NCBI RefSeq assembly: GCF_035917995.1 | Contig: NZ_CP109131.1 | Span: 7,130,001-7,194,000, forward strand | DNA: 64,000 bases | Direction: 5' to 3' | Origin: Streptosporangium sp. NBC_01755 | GTDB lineage: Bacteria; Actinomycetota; Actinomycetes; Streptosporangiales; Streptosporangiaceae | Part shown: piece after piece, positions 56,426-64,000 of the stretch | Layout: the number at the start of each line of letters is the position of its first letter | Position numbering within the stretch: the first letter of the stretch is position 1 | Position numbers and translations under genes: made by a program | Notes under the pieces: model-generated | Seen by the model: the letters and a program-made list of their open reading frames with translations, nothing else | What the model was told of the DNA's origin: nothing | Databases searched by the model: none

Positions 56426-56864
56426 TTACCGGGCCGGCGTGCCGATGTCGCCCGAGGAGCCGTACAGGTCATGCAGGCGGGTGGCGGCACCGGCGACGCG
56501 GGCACGGAGATCGGGGGGCGTCGCGCAGGCCGGGAGAGAGCGCGGCCGAGGCCTTCAGGCGCGCCGTGGCGGCCACTTCGCCCAGTCCCATCTCCCGCAG
56601 CGCCTCCGGCACGCCCAACAGGAACAGTGCCTCGGCCTCGGCGCGGTCCAGCCCGGTGAGGCGGGTGCGGTATCCGTCCAGCAGCCGGTAGCCGCCGCCC
56701 CGCCCCCGGTCGGCGTAGACCGGCATGCCGGCCTCCGACAGGGCGAGCACGTCACGGTGGACGGTCCGCTCGGAGACCTCCAGCTCCCGGGAGAGCTCCA
56801 CCGCGGTCATCCGGCCCCGCGCCTGGAGCAGCAGCACCAACGACATCAACCTGGCCGCGCGCAC
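56426..56864 (-). pseudogene. Truncated, frameshifted HTH-WYL (YafY-type) regulator
   Basis: The N-terminal HTH_11 domain is intact (LVLLLQARGRMTAVELSRELEVSERTVHRDVLALSEAG) with the adjoining PVYADRGRGGGYRL. The segment toward the WYL domain starts normally (GYRTRLTGLDRAEAEALFLLG) but shifts frame after SPGLRDAP; another frame reads DLRARVAGAATRLHDLYG to a stop at 56426. Complete members have about 320 residues with a WYL ligand domain, absent here. Confidence 0.75.
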
Positions 56865-56976
56865 ACCCCGACCCTAGACCCTGTCCTGTAGATCTTTTGC
56901 TCACTGTGGTCGGTCAGGGCGGGTACGTCGCGTGGCCACGTTGCATGATCACGGTTGTCGCCGGTACTGTGGCGAC

Positions 56977-57018
56977 ATGCGATACCCGGTTGCCCTTCGG
57001 TGGTGGCGCCGCTTCTAG
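56977..57018 (+). CDS. trpL: trp operon leader peptide
   Basis: A 13-residue ATG frame, MRYPVALRWWRRF, with tandem Trp codons (TGG TGG at 57001-57006). It is followed by complementary GC-rich segments (GGCGCCGC near 57005 and GCGGCGC near 57019) and a terminator hairpin before the anthranilate synthase gene. Stalling at the Trp codons when charged tRNA-Trp is scarce would favour the antiterminator. This is the classical attenuation layout also known in streptomycetes. Confidence 0.9.
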   Translation: MRYPVALRWWRRF

Positions 57019-57052
57019 GCGGCGCAGGTTTCGCATTCGCGAGCAGACAGAC

Positions 57053-57076
57053 GGCCGCCCAGGGAGGCGGCCTTTT
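57053..57076 (+). terminator. trp attenuator terminator
   Basis: GGCCGCC (57053-57059), 6-base loop, GGCGGCC (57066-57072), then TTTTCT. An intrinsic terminator located between the leader peptide and the anthranilate synthase start, able to stop transcription when tryptophan is plentiful. Confidence 0.88.
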
Positions 57077-57126
57077 CTGTGTCCGCTCCCTCTGGGCATC
57101 AGGGAAATCAAAGGGGCGATAACGCA

Positions 57127-59268
57127 GTGGAGACGAGCCGATATACCACCGCCGGCGGCGTAGGGATCGAGGTCACCGCGTCCGACGTGCCGGAGACGGT
57201 GCTTGAGGACGTCGTCACGACGCTCGGTGAGCGTCGTGGTGGAGTGCTCTCCTCCGGGATGGAGTATCCCGGCCGCTACAGCCGATGGCACCTCGCCTAC
57301 GTCGATCCCTGCCTGGAGATCGTGGCCAGGGGGCGCAGGATCTCCGCCCGCGCGCTGAACGCCCGCGGCAGGGTGGTGCTGCCCGCCGTCGTGTCCTGCC
57401 TGCTCGCGGCGGGCAAGCCCGTCGAGGAGCCGACGGGCGATTTCGTCGAGGTCCACGTGGCGGAGTCCGAGGACATCCTCCCCGAGGAGATGCGCAGCCG
57501 CCGCCCCACGGTCTTCACCGCGATTCGCGAGGTCATCGCCGTGTTCAAGGGCGAGGACGAGCACCTGGGCCTGTACGGCTCCTTCGGCTACGACCTGGCC
57601 TTCCAGTTCGAGCCGATCAGGCAGGTCCTGCCGCGGGGCGCCGACCAGCGTGACCTCGTGCTCCACCTGCCCGACCGGGTGATGGTGATCGACCGCAAGC
57701 GGGAGACCAGCAAGGAGTTCCGCTACGAGTTCACGGTGGACGGTCTCTCCACCCACGGGCTCGCCCGCGAGGGAGAGGTCGTGCCGCTGCCCCCCGCGCC
57801 CTTCGAGCTCCCGGCCGACCCCGAGAAGGGCTCCTACGCCCAGGTGGTGGCCGCGGCCAAGGAGAAGTTCGTCCGCGGCGACCTGTTCGAGGTCGTTCCA
57901 GGTCAGGTCTTCCACGCGCCCTGCGCCGACCCGGCGGCCTTCTACCGGGAGCTGCGCAAGATCAACCCAGCGCCGTACGAGTTCCTGTTCAACCTCGGCG
58001 AGGGCGAGCACCTGGTCGGCGCCTCCCCGGAGATGTACGTCCGGGTCAGCGGCGACCGCGTCGAGACCTGCCCCATCTCCGGCACCATCGCCCGGGGGAG
58101 CAACCCGGTCGAGGACGCCGACGCGATCCGCACCCTTCTGTCCAGCGTCAAGGAGGAGTCGGAGCTGACCATGTGCACGGACGTGGACCGCAACGACAAG
58201 TCGCGCATCTGCGTGCCGGGGACGGTCCAGGTGATCGGCCGGCGCCAGATCGAGATGTACTCCAGGCTGATCCACACCGTCGACCACATCGAGGGCAGGC
58301 TGCGGCCGGAGTTCGACGCGCTCGACGCCTTCCTCACCCACATGTGGGCCGTCACCGTCACCGGTGCACCCAAGACCTGGGCCATGCAGTTCATCGAGGA
58401 TCATGAGGCCACCACTCGCCGCTGGTACGGCGGAGCGGTCGGCTACATCGGTTTCGACGGCTCGATGAACACCGGTCTGACCCTGCGCACCGCGCAGATC
58501 CGCGGCGGGGTCGCCACCGTCAGGGCCGGGGCCACGCTGCTGTTCGATTCCGACCCCGCCTCCGAGGAGCGGGAGACCGAGCTCAAGGCCAGCGCCCTGC
58601 TGGGGGCTCTGGCGGCGGTCGGCGTGGCCCCGCAGGAGCAGACCGAGCCCCAGGTGGCCGCGACGCCGCAGGGAAGCGGGATGAAGGTCCTGCTCGTCGA
58701 CCATGAGGACTCCTTCGTCAACACCCTCGCCGACTACTTCCGTCAGCAGGGCGCCGAGGTCGTCACGCTCCGGCACGGCTTCCCCGTCTCGATGATCGAT
58801 GAGATCGCGCCGTCCCTGGTGGTGCTGTCGCCAGGACCCGGCTGGCCCTCCGACTTCGGCCTCCTGGCCCTGATCGGCGCCCTCTATGAGCGCGACCTGC
58901 CGGTGTTCGGCGTCTGCCTCGGCCTGCAGGGCATGGTGGAGCAGGCGGGCGGCACGCTGGAGTTGCTGTCCTATCCCGAGCACGGCAAGCGTGGCCGGGT
59001 CCGGCGGCTGGGCGACAGCGCGCTGCTCGACGGGCTCCCCGAGGAGTTCACCGCCGCGCGCTACCACTCGGTCCACGCCAAGCGGACGGGTGTCGCCGGC
59101 TTCACCACCACCGCGCTCACCCCCGACGGCGCGGTGATGGCGATCGAGGACGTGGAGCGGCGCCGCTTCGCCGTGCAGTTCCACCCCGAGTCGATCCTCA
59201 CCGCCGAGGGGGGAGCGGGAGCGAAGGTCATCGCCAACGTTCTCCGGCTCTGCCGCACGTCCGGGTAA
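57127..59268 (+). CDS. trpEG: Anthranilate synthase, fused TrpE-TrpG
   Basis: 713 residues from the GTG at 57127 with AAGGGGCG upstream. Residues ~1-510 are TrpE: VLSSGMEYPGRYSRW near the N-terminus as in rhizobial-type TrpEG, LFEVVPGQVF, TCPISGTIARG, the ELTMCTDVDRNDKSRICVPG active site and TVTGAPK. Residues from 519 (MKVLLVDHEDSF) are the glutamine amidotransferase with catalytic Cys597 (GVCLGLQG) and His686/Glu688 (FHPES). It converts chorismate and glutamine to anthranilate, the first step to tryptophan. Preceded by a complete trp attenuator. No other trp genes follow. Confidence 0.95.
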   Translation: METSRYTTAGGVGIEVTASDVPETVLEDVVTTLGERRGGVLSSGMEYPGRYSRWHLAYVDPCLEIVARGRRISARALNARGRVVLPAVVSCLLAAGKPVEEPTGDFVEVHVAESEDILPEEMRSRRPTVFTAIREVIAVFKGEDEHLGLYGSFGYDLAFQFEPIRQVLPRGADQRDLVLHLPDRVMVIDRKRETSKEFRYEFTVDGLSTHGLAREGEVVPLPPAPFELPADPEKGSYAQVVAAAKEKFVRGDLFEVVPGQVFHAPCADPAAFYRELRKINPAPYEFLFNLGEGEHLVGASPEMYVRVSGDRVETCPISGTIARGSNPVEDADAIRTLLSSVKEESELTMCTDVDRNDKSRICVPGTVQVIGRRQIEMYSRLIHTVDHIEGRLRPEFDALDAFLTHMWAVTVTGAPKTWAMQFIEDHEATTRRWYGGAVGYIGFDGSMNTGLTLRTAQIRGGVATVRAGATLLFDSDPASEERETELKASALLGALAAVGVAPQEQTEPQVAATPQGSGMKVLLVDHEDSFVNTLADYFRQQGAEVVTLRHGFPVSMIDEIAPSLVVLSPGPGWPSDFGLLALIGALYERDLPVFGVCLGLQGMVEQAGGTLELLSYPEHGKRGRVRRLGDSALLDGLPEEFTAARYHSVHAKRTGVAGFTTTALTPDGAVMAIEDVERRRFAVQFHPESILTAEGGAGAKVIANVLRLCRTSG

Positions 59269-59396
59269 AGAACCGGTATTTCGAACCCGGCACTCACCTC
59301 GGGTGACCATCATGTTCAGCGAGGGGATTGCCGGGTTCATCCGGCAGGTGAATCGCTGCTCCGTTACGGTTCTTGGGATCGAAACGGTCAGGGCCT
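59269..59396. other. Intergenic stretch after anthranilate synthase
   Basis: Contains a small stem-loop TGCCGG/CCGGCA (59329-59346) and CCGTT...AACGG. These may belong to the 5' part of the structured region at 59397-59499, or end the anthranilate synthase transcript. No gene is seen. Confidence 0.4.
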
Positions 59397-59499
59397 GGCC
59401 GTCGCCCACCTCGGCCGAGGGAGACGAGAAACCGCTCCCTTCGGGGAGCGGAGGAGTCACAGGGGTCTCCCCGTCGCAAGGATCGCAGGGGTGACGGCC
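59397..59499 (+). ncRNA. Candidate structured leader RNA
   Basis: Outer helix GGCCGTC (59397-59403) with GACGGCC (59493-59499) can enclose the palindrome CCTCGGCCGAGG (59409-59420), a helix GGAGAC/GTCTCC (59420-59425 with 59465-59470) carrying a perfect CCGCTCCC-TTCG-GGGAGCGG hairpin (59432-59451), and CCCC/GGGG (59469-59472 with 59488-59491). A closing helix around nested hairpins is the shape of a riboswitch aptamer. It ends 40 bases before the next start codon. I cannot assign it to a known class; high GC makes chance pairing easy. Confidence 0.35.
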
Positions 59500-59539
59500 G
59501 GATCTGGCCGCCGCCCCCGCGACCGGGGGAGGAGTGGGC

Positions 59540-60865
59540 ATGAGGTCGGACGGTGTGCTGCCCGTCGAGCTGCCCGACGCCGTACGGGAGGCGCTGCTGG
59601 CGCCGCTGGTCGACCAGAACTGTCACGGCGTGCGCCGTGACGACCTGACCAGGGCCCGGTTCGAGACGCTGCTCAGCGACGCGGGAACTCCGGCGCCCCC
59701 GGGTACCACCCACTTCGACACCCCCGTCGGCACCGCGGTCCGCCGCTGGTGCGCGCCCGTCCTCGGTCTCGCCCCGCACGTGCCGCCGGCCGTGTACCTG
59801 GCCCGCAGGGCGGAGTTGGGCGCCGCCGAGGTGAACCGGCGACTGCTGGGCGCCGCGGGGATCGCCACCTTCCTGTTCGACGGCTTCGACCGCTTCGACG
59901 GGCTGGACGGGCTGGACGGGGACCTCGACGGGCCCGAGGTGCTGCCGCCGGCCGAGATGGGCCACGCGGGTGGCGCCGACACCGCTCGGGTCGTCCACAT
60001 CGAGCGGGCCGAGGAGGGGGTGGCCAGGACCGCGGTCTCGGGGGTCTCCTACATCTCGGCCCTCGCCCAGAGCCTCGCCGCGCGGGCCGTCCGCGCCGTC
60101 GCCCTGAAGTCGGTCACGGCCCACAGGTCCGGGCTCCATCTCGACCCGGCCAGGCCGAGCCGGGGAGCGGTGATCGCGGCGGCCACCCGGCGGCTGGCCT
60201 GCCCGGGCGAGAGGCTCGTCGATCAGGTGCTCCTGCGCCACCTGCTCTGGACGGCCGTCGACGTGGCCAGGGAGTACGGACGGCCGCTGCAGTTCCACAC
60301 CGGTCACACCCGTTACGGCGGCGGCGCGCGTCAGGGGGTTCATGCCGGTCGCGGCGGCCGTACGGTCTACGGCGGTCGCGATGCTCACAGCGGTTCCGCG
60401 GGGGGCGCCGGTTTCGGAGGTTCCGGCGCCTTCGAAGGCCGTGCGGGCCCCGGCCCGTACGGCGCGGGTCCGGCGACGATGACCGGCTTCATCGTGGCCG
60501 TGCAGCCGGTGGGTGTGCCCGTCGTCCTGCTGCACTGTCACCCGTTCCACCGCCGGGCGGCCTACCTCGCCGGTGCGCTTCCGAACGTCTACGTCGACGT
60601 GGGAGCGGCGCTGACCCGCAGCGCCACTGGTTCGGCCGCGGTCATGGCGGAACTGCTTGAGCTGGCACCGTTCCACAAGCAGTTGTTCGGCTCCGGTGGC
60701 CACGGCGTGGCGGAGACCTGTCACCTTGGGGCCCTGCACTACCGGCGAGGGCTGGCCGGGGCGCTCGCCGCGCGACTGGCAGACGGAGAGTGGAGCACCT
60801 CGGACGCCGTCCGGGTGGCCCAGATGATCGGCTCCGGCAACGCCCGCAGGATCTACCGGCTGTGA
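59540..60865 (+). CDS. Degenerate FluG-type amidohydrolase paralogue
   Basis: 441 residues from the ATG at 59540 (GGGGGAGGA upstream; a GTG at 59534 is too close to it). It aligns along its length with the amidohydrolase at 22135-23316, sharing RRWCAPVLGL, YLARRAELGAAEVNR and LHCHPFHRRAAYLAG. Key residues differ: the HxH motif DHHVHG is DQNCHG, and the late metal Asp of SSDAWG is replaced in GSGGHG. A glycine-rich insertion of about 45 residues (GGARQGVHAGRGGRTVYGG...) interrupts the middle. Catalysis by the usual mechanism is unlikely; a pseudoenzyme or binding role is possible. Confidence 0.75.
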   Translation: MRSDGVLPVELPDAVREALLAPLVDQNCHGVRRDDLTRARFETLLSDAGTPAPPGTTHFDTPVGTAVRRWCAPVLGLAPHVPPAVYLARRAELGAAEVNRRLLGAAGIATFLFDGFDRFDGLDGLDGDLDGPEVLPPAEMGHAGGADTARVVHIERAEEGVARTAVSGVSYISALAQSLAARAVRAVALKSVTAHRSGLHLDPARPSRGAVIAAATRRLACPGERLVDQVLLRHLLWTAVDVAREYGRPLQFHTGHTRYGGGARQGVHAGRGGRTVYGGRDAHSGSAGGAGFGGSGAFEGRAGPGPYGAGPATMTGFIVAVQPVGVPVVLLHCHPFHRRAAYLAGALPNVYVDVGAALTRSATGSAAVMAELLELAPFHKQLFGSGGHGVAETCHLGALHYRRGLAGALAARLADGEWSTSDAVRVAQMIGSGNARRIYRL

Positions 60866-60953
60866 ACGGTGCCGGTCTTCGGGGCGGCCGGGCTCCCCGC
60901 GCCGTTACGGTCTACGATGTTGCGCGACCGACGACGCGACGAGGGGGAGCCAG

Positions 60954-61685
60954 TTGACGGGCGATGAGGCAGGGGCACGTTTTCTTGACGACGTGACCGT
61001 GGAGTTGATCAAGCACAGCGCCTCCGACTCGGACGTGCTCTGGGCGGCACGGGTCTCGACCGCGGGGGAGCAGTCCCTGGAGGAGATCGGCAAGGATCCC
61101 GCGCGGTCCAGAGGTCTGATCAACTTCCTGATGCGCGACCGGCACGGCAGCCCTTTCGAGCACAACTCGATGACCTTCCTCGTCAGTGCGCCGATCTTCG
61201 TTTTCCGTGAATTTCACCGCCATAGGGTCGGATGGTCATATAACGAAGAAAGCGGGCGTTACCGCGAGCTTCAGCCCAACTTCTATGTTCCGGGGACGGA
61301 ACGGAAGCTGGTTCAGGAAGGCCGGCCGGGTAAGTACGTCTTCGCCGAGGGCAGTGCCGAGCAGCACAAGATCGTTACCGAGGCGATGGAGGCGTCCTAC
61401 CGGCAGTCCTACGCCGCCTACCGGGAGATGCTGGAGGCCGGCATCGCCCGCGAGGTGGCCAGGGCGGTGCTGCCCGTCGGGCTGTTCTCCTCGATGTACG
61501 CCACCTGCAACGCCCGTTCGCTCATGCACTTCCTCTCCCTGCGAACCAAGAACGAGCAGGCCAAGGTGCCCTCGTTCCCGCAGCGCGAGATCGAGATGGT
61601 GGCGGAGAAGATGGAGGCCGCCTGGGCGACGCTGATGCCCCTCACGCACGAGGCCTTCGTGGCCGGCGGCAGGGTCGCGCCCTAG
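60954..61685 (+). CDS. thyX: FAD-dependent thymidylate synthase ThyX
   Basis: 243 residues from a TTG at 60954 with GAGGGGGAG upstream. The ThyX signature RHRxxSxNxxSxRY is RHRVGWSYNEESGRY (residues 89-103); NARSLMHFLSLRTKNEQAK near the C-terminus is the second conserved block. It makes dTMP from dUMP with methylene-tetrahydrofolate and NADPH through FAD. Its TAG stop is part of the CTAG target duplicated by the IS1182-like insertion, so the protein is unaffected. Confidence 0.96.
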   Translation: MTGDEAGARFLDDVTVELIKHSASDSDVLWAARVSTAGEQSLEEIGKDPARSRGLINFLMRDRHGSPFEHNSMTFLVSAPIFVFREFHRHRVGWSYNEESGRYRELQPNFYVPGTERKLVQEGRPGKYVFAEGSAEQHKIVTEAMEASYRQSYAAYREMLEAGIAREVARAVLPVGLFSSMYATCNARSLMHFLSLRTKNEQAKVPSFPQREIEMVAEKMEAAWATLMPLTHEAFVAGGRVAP

Positions 61686-63382
61686 AAGTGCACTGAAGAT
61701 CTTGGTTTGAGTGGATATCGGCGCGGAGCAGGCGCCCCGGCGGCTTATGCAGTGGCGGGGTTCAGTGCCCAGGCGCCGCCTGTGTGGGTGAGTCCGAGGT
61801 TGATGAGGCGGCGGAGGTTGAGTGCGGCAGCGCGGTTGTGGAGCCAGATGTTGTTCTTGAGGACGCCGCGGTAGGGAACGCGACGGTTGCCTTTGGCGAC
61901 CAGCCAGGCGATGGCGCGTTCGACGGGTGGTCGCCAGCGGCGGTACTCCTGCTGCCATCGCTGACTGGTGGCGGCCTGCTGCCGGGCGGTTTTGAGGAGG
62001 TCATAGTGGGGGTGGACGTTGAAGGTGCGTCCGGTCTTGGACGTGGTGCAGCGTTCGCGCAGTGGGCAGGTGCGGCACAGGATCTTGAACTGGGCCTGGC
62101 GGTTACCACCTGCCAGCGGGCGGCCGAGGGTTTTGGTGTGGCCTGCCGGGCAGGTGACGCGGCCGGTTTGGGTGTCGACCTGGAAATCGTCGGTGGTGAA
62201 GCCGCCGGGGACGGCTTGGCGTAGCGGCGGCGGCTTGATCACCAGGGTGTGGCCGTCGGCTTGGAGGGTCTGTCGCAGGTCGCCGGTGCCGTAGGCGGTG
62301 TCGCCCAGTACCGTCAGGGCATCGTCGTCGCCGGCGAGGAGGCTTCGGGCGACGGCGGCCTCGTGGTTGTCCGCGCCGCTGCCCGCGGTGAGGGCGACCT
62401 CGGTGAACAGCCCCGCCTCGGGCTCGAACGCGGCATGTGCGCGAAAGCCGTCCTGGTGGCGGGTGCGGTTCTTGTGGATGTGGCGGGCCTCGGGGTCGAC
62501 CGTGGACACGATGCGGTCGTGGGCGGTGCGCCGGGCGATCCGCCATCGGCCGTCGGAGCCGTCGGCGGGCTCGACGTCTTGTCCTGCGACCAGTGCCAGC
62601 AGTCCGAGGGCGCCTGCCGCCGTCTCGCCGAGCGGTTGGCCGGGCACGTGAGCGATGAGATTAAGGGCGTCGGTGACCAGGGCGTCGACCAGTGTGTCCC
62701 GCGCCTGCTGGTCGTTCCAGGCGATCTTCGGCTTGCCGGGGTCGGTGTAGTCGTGGGCGGTGCACCACTGGGCGGCGACCGGCTCGGCGCCGGGGACGTC
62801 GCGGATGACCCGGCGGATCGCGGCGATGAGCTGGGTGACGGTGTCCTGGGTGGCGACCGCGTCGTCCAGCACGGTGGAGTCCAACGCCCGGCGCTGCCTG
62901 CCTTTGAGGACGCCGGTGGCCGCGACGACTTCCCTGACCTTGGTGAACAGCCGGTTCGGATCGGCCGAGCGCTGCAGGCGCCGTCGGAAGTAGGTCAACA
63001 GCGACGGGTCGAACGCGGTGTCGTACAGACCCAGGCCGCAGGCGGCCTTCCACCTCAGGTCACAACGCAGTTCCTGAACCGTCTCGAAGTCCGACAGCCC
63101 GTGCAGGCTCTGCAGGACGATCACTGTGGCGAGCACCTGCGGCGGCATGCTCGGCCGCCCGTTCGCCGAGGGATACATGTCCGTGAACATGTCTGCTGGG
63201 AACAGCGTCTGCCGATGTTCGGCCAGGAACGCGAAAACGCTCCCGGCTGGGATCAGCTCCCGGCAGGTCTGCCACACATCCGGCCCTACCGGTTCTCCAG
63301 CCCATTCACCCTGCACGCAACGAGTCTGGCCCCGAATCATCCGAGGCGGGACCAGAACGCAAGATTTTCAGTGCACTTCTAG
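61682..63382. mobile_element. IS1182-like insertion sequence with CTAG target duplication
   Basis: Element 61686-63378 (1,693 bases) bounded by CTAG at 61682-61685 and 63379-63382. Terminal inverted repeats AAGTGCACTGAAGATCTTG (left) and AAGTGCACTGAAAATCTTG (right, read inward) differ at one position. The single transposase gene reads leftwards and appears intact, so the insertion is probably recent and the element may be active. Confidence 0.93.
61745..63340 (-). CDS. IS1182-family transposase
   Basis: 531 residues, full length. N-terminal region FAFLAEHRQTLFPADMFTDMY and SMPPQVLATVIVLQSLHGLSD are typical of IS1182/IS5-group transposases. DDE candidates: the Asp in RRALDSTVLDDA, the Asp in VLGDTAYGTGD and the Glu in PPVERAIAWLVAKGNRR. 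A Cys-rich segment (CPAGHTKTLG, CRTCPLRERCTTSKTGR) precedes the last. No frameshift or stop interrupts it. Confidence 0.93.
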   Translation of the reverse strand: MIRGQTRCVQGEWAGEPVGPDVWQTCRELIPAGSVFAFLAEHRQTLFPADMFTDMYPSANGRPSMPPQVLATVIVLQSLHGLSDFETVQELRCDLRWKAACGLGLYDTAFDPSLLTYFRRRLQRSADPNRLFTKVREVVAATGVLKGRQRRALDSTVLDDAVATQDTVTQLIAAIRRVIRDVPGAEPVAAQWCTAHDYTDPGKPKIAWNDQQARDTLVDALVTDALNLIAHVPGQPLGETAAGALGLLALVAGQDVEPADGSDGRWRIARRTAHDRIVSTVDPEARHIHKNRTRHQDGFRAHAAFEPEAGLFTEVALTAGSGADNHEAAVARSLLAGDDDALTVLGDTAYGTGDLRQTLQADGHTLVIKPPPLRQAVPGGFTTDDFQVDTQTGRVTCPAGHTKTLGRPLAGGNRQAQFKILCRTCPLRERCTTSKTGRTFNVHPHYDLLKTARQQAATSQRWQQEYRRWRPPVERAIAWLVAKGNRRVPYRGVLKNNIWLHNRAAALNLRRLINLGLTHTGGAWALNPATA

Positions 63383-63530
63383 ACGAGAGGTTCCGAATCT
63401 GTCGGCCTCGGGCAGCGCGTGGAGCGTGGCCTCGAACTGCTCCACCGGCCACGGCTCCACCGGCTCGTACGGGTTGCGCAGCGCCCAGATGGCCGGGGCG
63501 TCCAGGGCGGTGCGGGCGCGGGCGGTCAGC
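63368..63530 (-). other. Possible coding remnant truncated by the insertion
   Basis: A minus-strand frame overlapping the end of the MoaD-like gene reads TARARTALDAPAIWALRNP and EPWPVEQFEATLHALPEADRFG, then stops inside the IS terminal repeat (63368). Its composition is coding-like, but I see no standard start with a ribosome-binding site and recognise no family. It may be a small gene whose 3' end was changed by the insertion. Confidence 0.35.
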
Positions 63531-63855
63531 TCGTGGTCTCCTGGCGGCGTGAGAGGGTGGGCAGGACGAGGATCTCGGCCCCCGGGGGCAGCGCGCAGTC
63601 GAGGCCGCCGAGATGCCGGGCGTTCTCGCCGCAGACGAACATGCTGATGTGCCGGCGGATGCTCCCGTAGTCGTCGCGGAGCCGCTGCTCCAGCGACGGG
63701 TGCATGCGGCGGAGCATGTCGAGAGCGGAGCCCAGCGTGGGGTCGCCGTCCTCGCGGTCGGCGACGGCGAAGACGCGGACCTCGGTGCTCTCGCCGGCCC
63801 AGTGCCGCAGGGCGCTGGGAAGCATGAAGGTCACGAGCGTGACGGGTCTGGCCAT
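63526..63855 (-). CDS. MoaD/ThiS-like beta-grasp protein
   Basis: 109 residues. VTLVTFMLPSALRHWAGEST opens the fold, followed by LGSALDMLRRMHPSLEQRLRDD and ISMFVCGENARHLGGLDCALPPGAEILVLPTLS, the order seen in MoaD-like sulfur carriers. The usual C-terminal Gly-Gly is absent (ends SRRQETTS), so thiocarboxylate chemistry is doubtful. It may act as a non-carrier relative or be modified differently. Confidence 0.65.
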   Translation of the reverse strand: MARPVTLVTFMLPSALRHWAGESTEVRVFAVADREDGDPTLGSALDMLRRMHPSLEQRLRDDYGSIRRHISMFVCGENARHLGGLDCALPPGAEILVLPTLSRRQETTS

Positions 63856-63859
63856 CGGT

Positions 63860-64000
63860 TCAGAGCGCCGCGCGGCGCGGGGTGGGCACGACCGGTGGAC
63901 CCGACGGGCGGGTGCCGCGGCCGGGGGTGGCCGCGTGCCGGCGGCGGGTGTGGCCCTGGCCTCGGAGGAGCCGCCGGTGGAGGGGGCCGGGGGCGGATTC
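63860..64000 (-). CDS. C-terminal end of an unidentified CDS (partial)
   Basis: A minus-strand frame open to the right edge and stopping at 63860, five bases upstream of the MoaD-like start. The visible 46 residues are Arg/Pro/Gly-rich (GTRPSGPPVVPTPRRAAL at the end) and resemble a disordered tail. Too little is seen for a family call. Confidence 0.35.
   Translation of the reverse strand, partial: ESAPGPLHRRLLRGQGHTRRRHAATPGRGTRPSGPPVVPTPRRAAL

Noticed and set aside
59397..59499. Known riboswitch (c-di-AMP ydaO, guanidine, glycine, SAM) before the amidohydrolase paralogue
   Set aside because: None of the conserved core sequences that I know for these classes is present; only helices could be proposed, so it is left unclassified.
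56914..59541. 875-codon minus-strand open frame opposite anthranilate synthase
   Set aside because: It is the antisense shadow of a certain gene, with His/Asp/Gly-rich composition and no domain; it also covers the trp leader.

Overview
The window is chromosomal DNA from a high-G+C filamentous actinomycete. The 16S rRNA text resembles Streptosporangium and relatives (Streptosporangiaceae), a judgement from memory rather than a database match. Very high GC at third codon positions, many GTG/TTG starts, ATGA-overlapped operons and families such as DUF1876, DUF2277, DUF4031, PucR and ThyX fit that placement.

Layout. 1-6543 (+): a catabolic operon with an enoyl-CoA hydratase fused to a SnoaL-like tail (cut by the window edge), acyl-CoA dehydrogenase, SDR, CrtI-like FAD oxidoreductase, P450-type ferredoxin, ferredoxin reductase and nitroreductase. 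It faces a hydroxyquinol-type intradiol dioxygenase and a fumarylacetoacetase-family hydrolase (6743-8480, -) across a strong hairpin. 8750-10995: an OsmC protein directly behind an IscB element whose RuvC-I Asp is Asn. 11363-14020: DUF1876, a fructose-bisphosphatase remnant, Hsp20 and an RpiR-type regulator. 14296-24536: two divergent operons. One encodes an M20 peptidase and a complete branched-chain-amino-acid-type ABC importer. The other encodes a glutamine-synthetase-like enzyme, a FluG-type amidohydrolase and an M20 amidohydrolase. Together they look like one uptake and breakdown route for an amide- or glutamyl-linked nitrogen compound. 25178-27000: an IS200/IS605 element with broken tnpA and intact tnpB.

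26991-41881 is mixed accessory and housekeeping DNA: ankyrin protein, endonuclease V with an internal deletion, metallo-beta-lactamase-fold hydrolase, secreted CocE/PepX-like hydrolase, SHMT-like enzyme opposite a PucR regulator, wax ester synthase, anti-sigma-type ATPase, TetR/MFS efflux pair and GNAT protein. 41990-46915 (-) holds four genes: SF1-like helicase, two unrecognised proteins and a PD-(D/E)XK nuclease with a Cys cluster. I regard this as the best candidate for an undescribed DNA-processing or defence system. 47564-50229 holds gnd and a Ser/Thr kinase.

51062-56307 is a complete 16S-23S-5S rRNA operon with promoters and a terminator. It is followed by a trp leader peptide with tandem Trp codons and an attenuator in front of a TrpE-TrpG fusion, then a possible structured RNA, a second and active-site-degenerate FluG-type paralogue, and thyX. 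A complete IS1182-like element sits exactly at the thyX stop codon, duplicating CTAG. The window ends with a MoaD-like protein.

The region is rich in gene remnants: FBPase, SDR, endonuclease V, nucleotidyltransferase, PfpI, HelR-like helicase, ABC ATPase and WYL regulator. With three IS-related loci and an IS-end scar, this suggests substantial past rearrangement.
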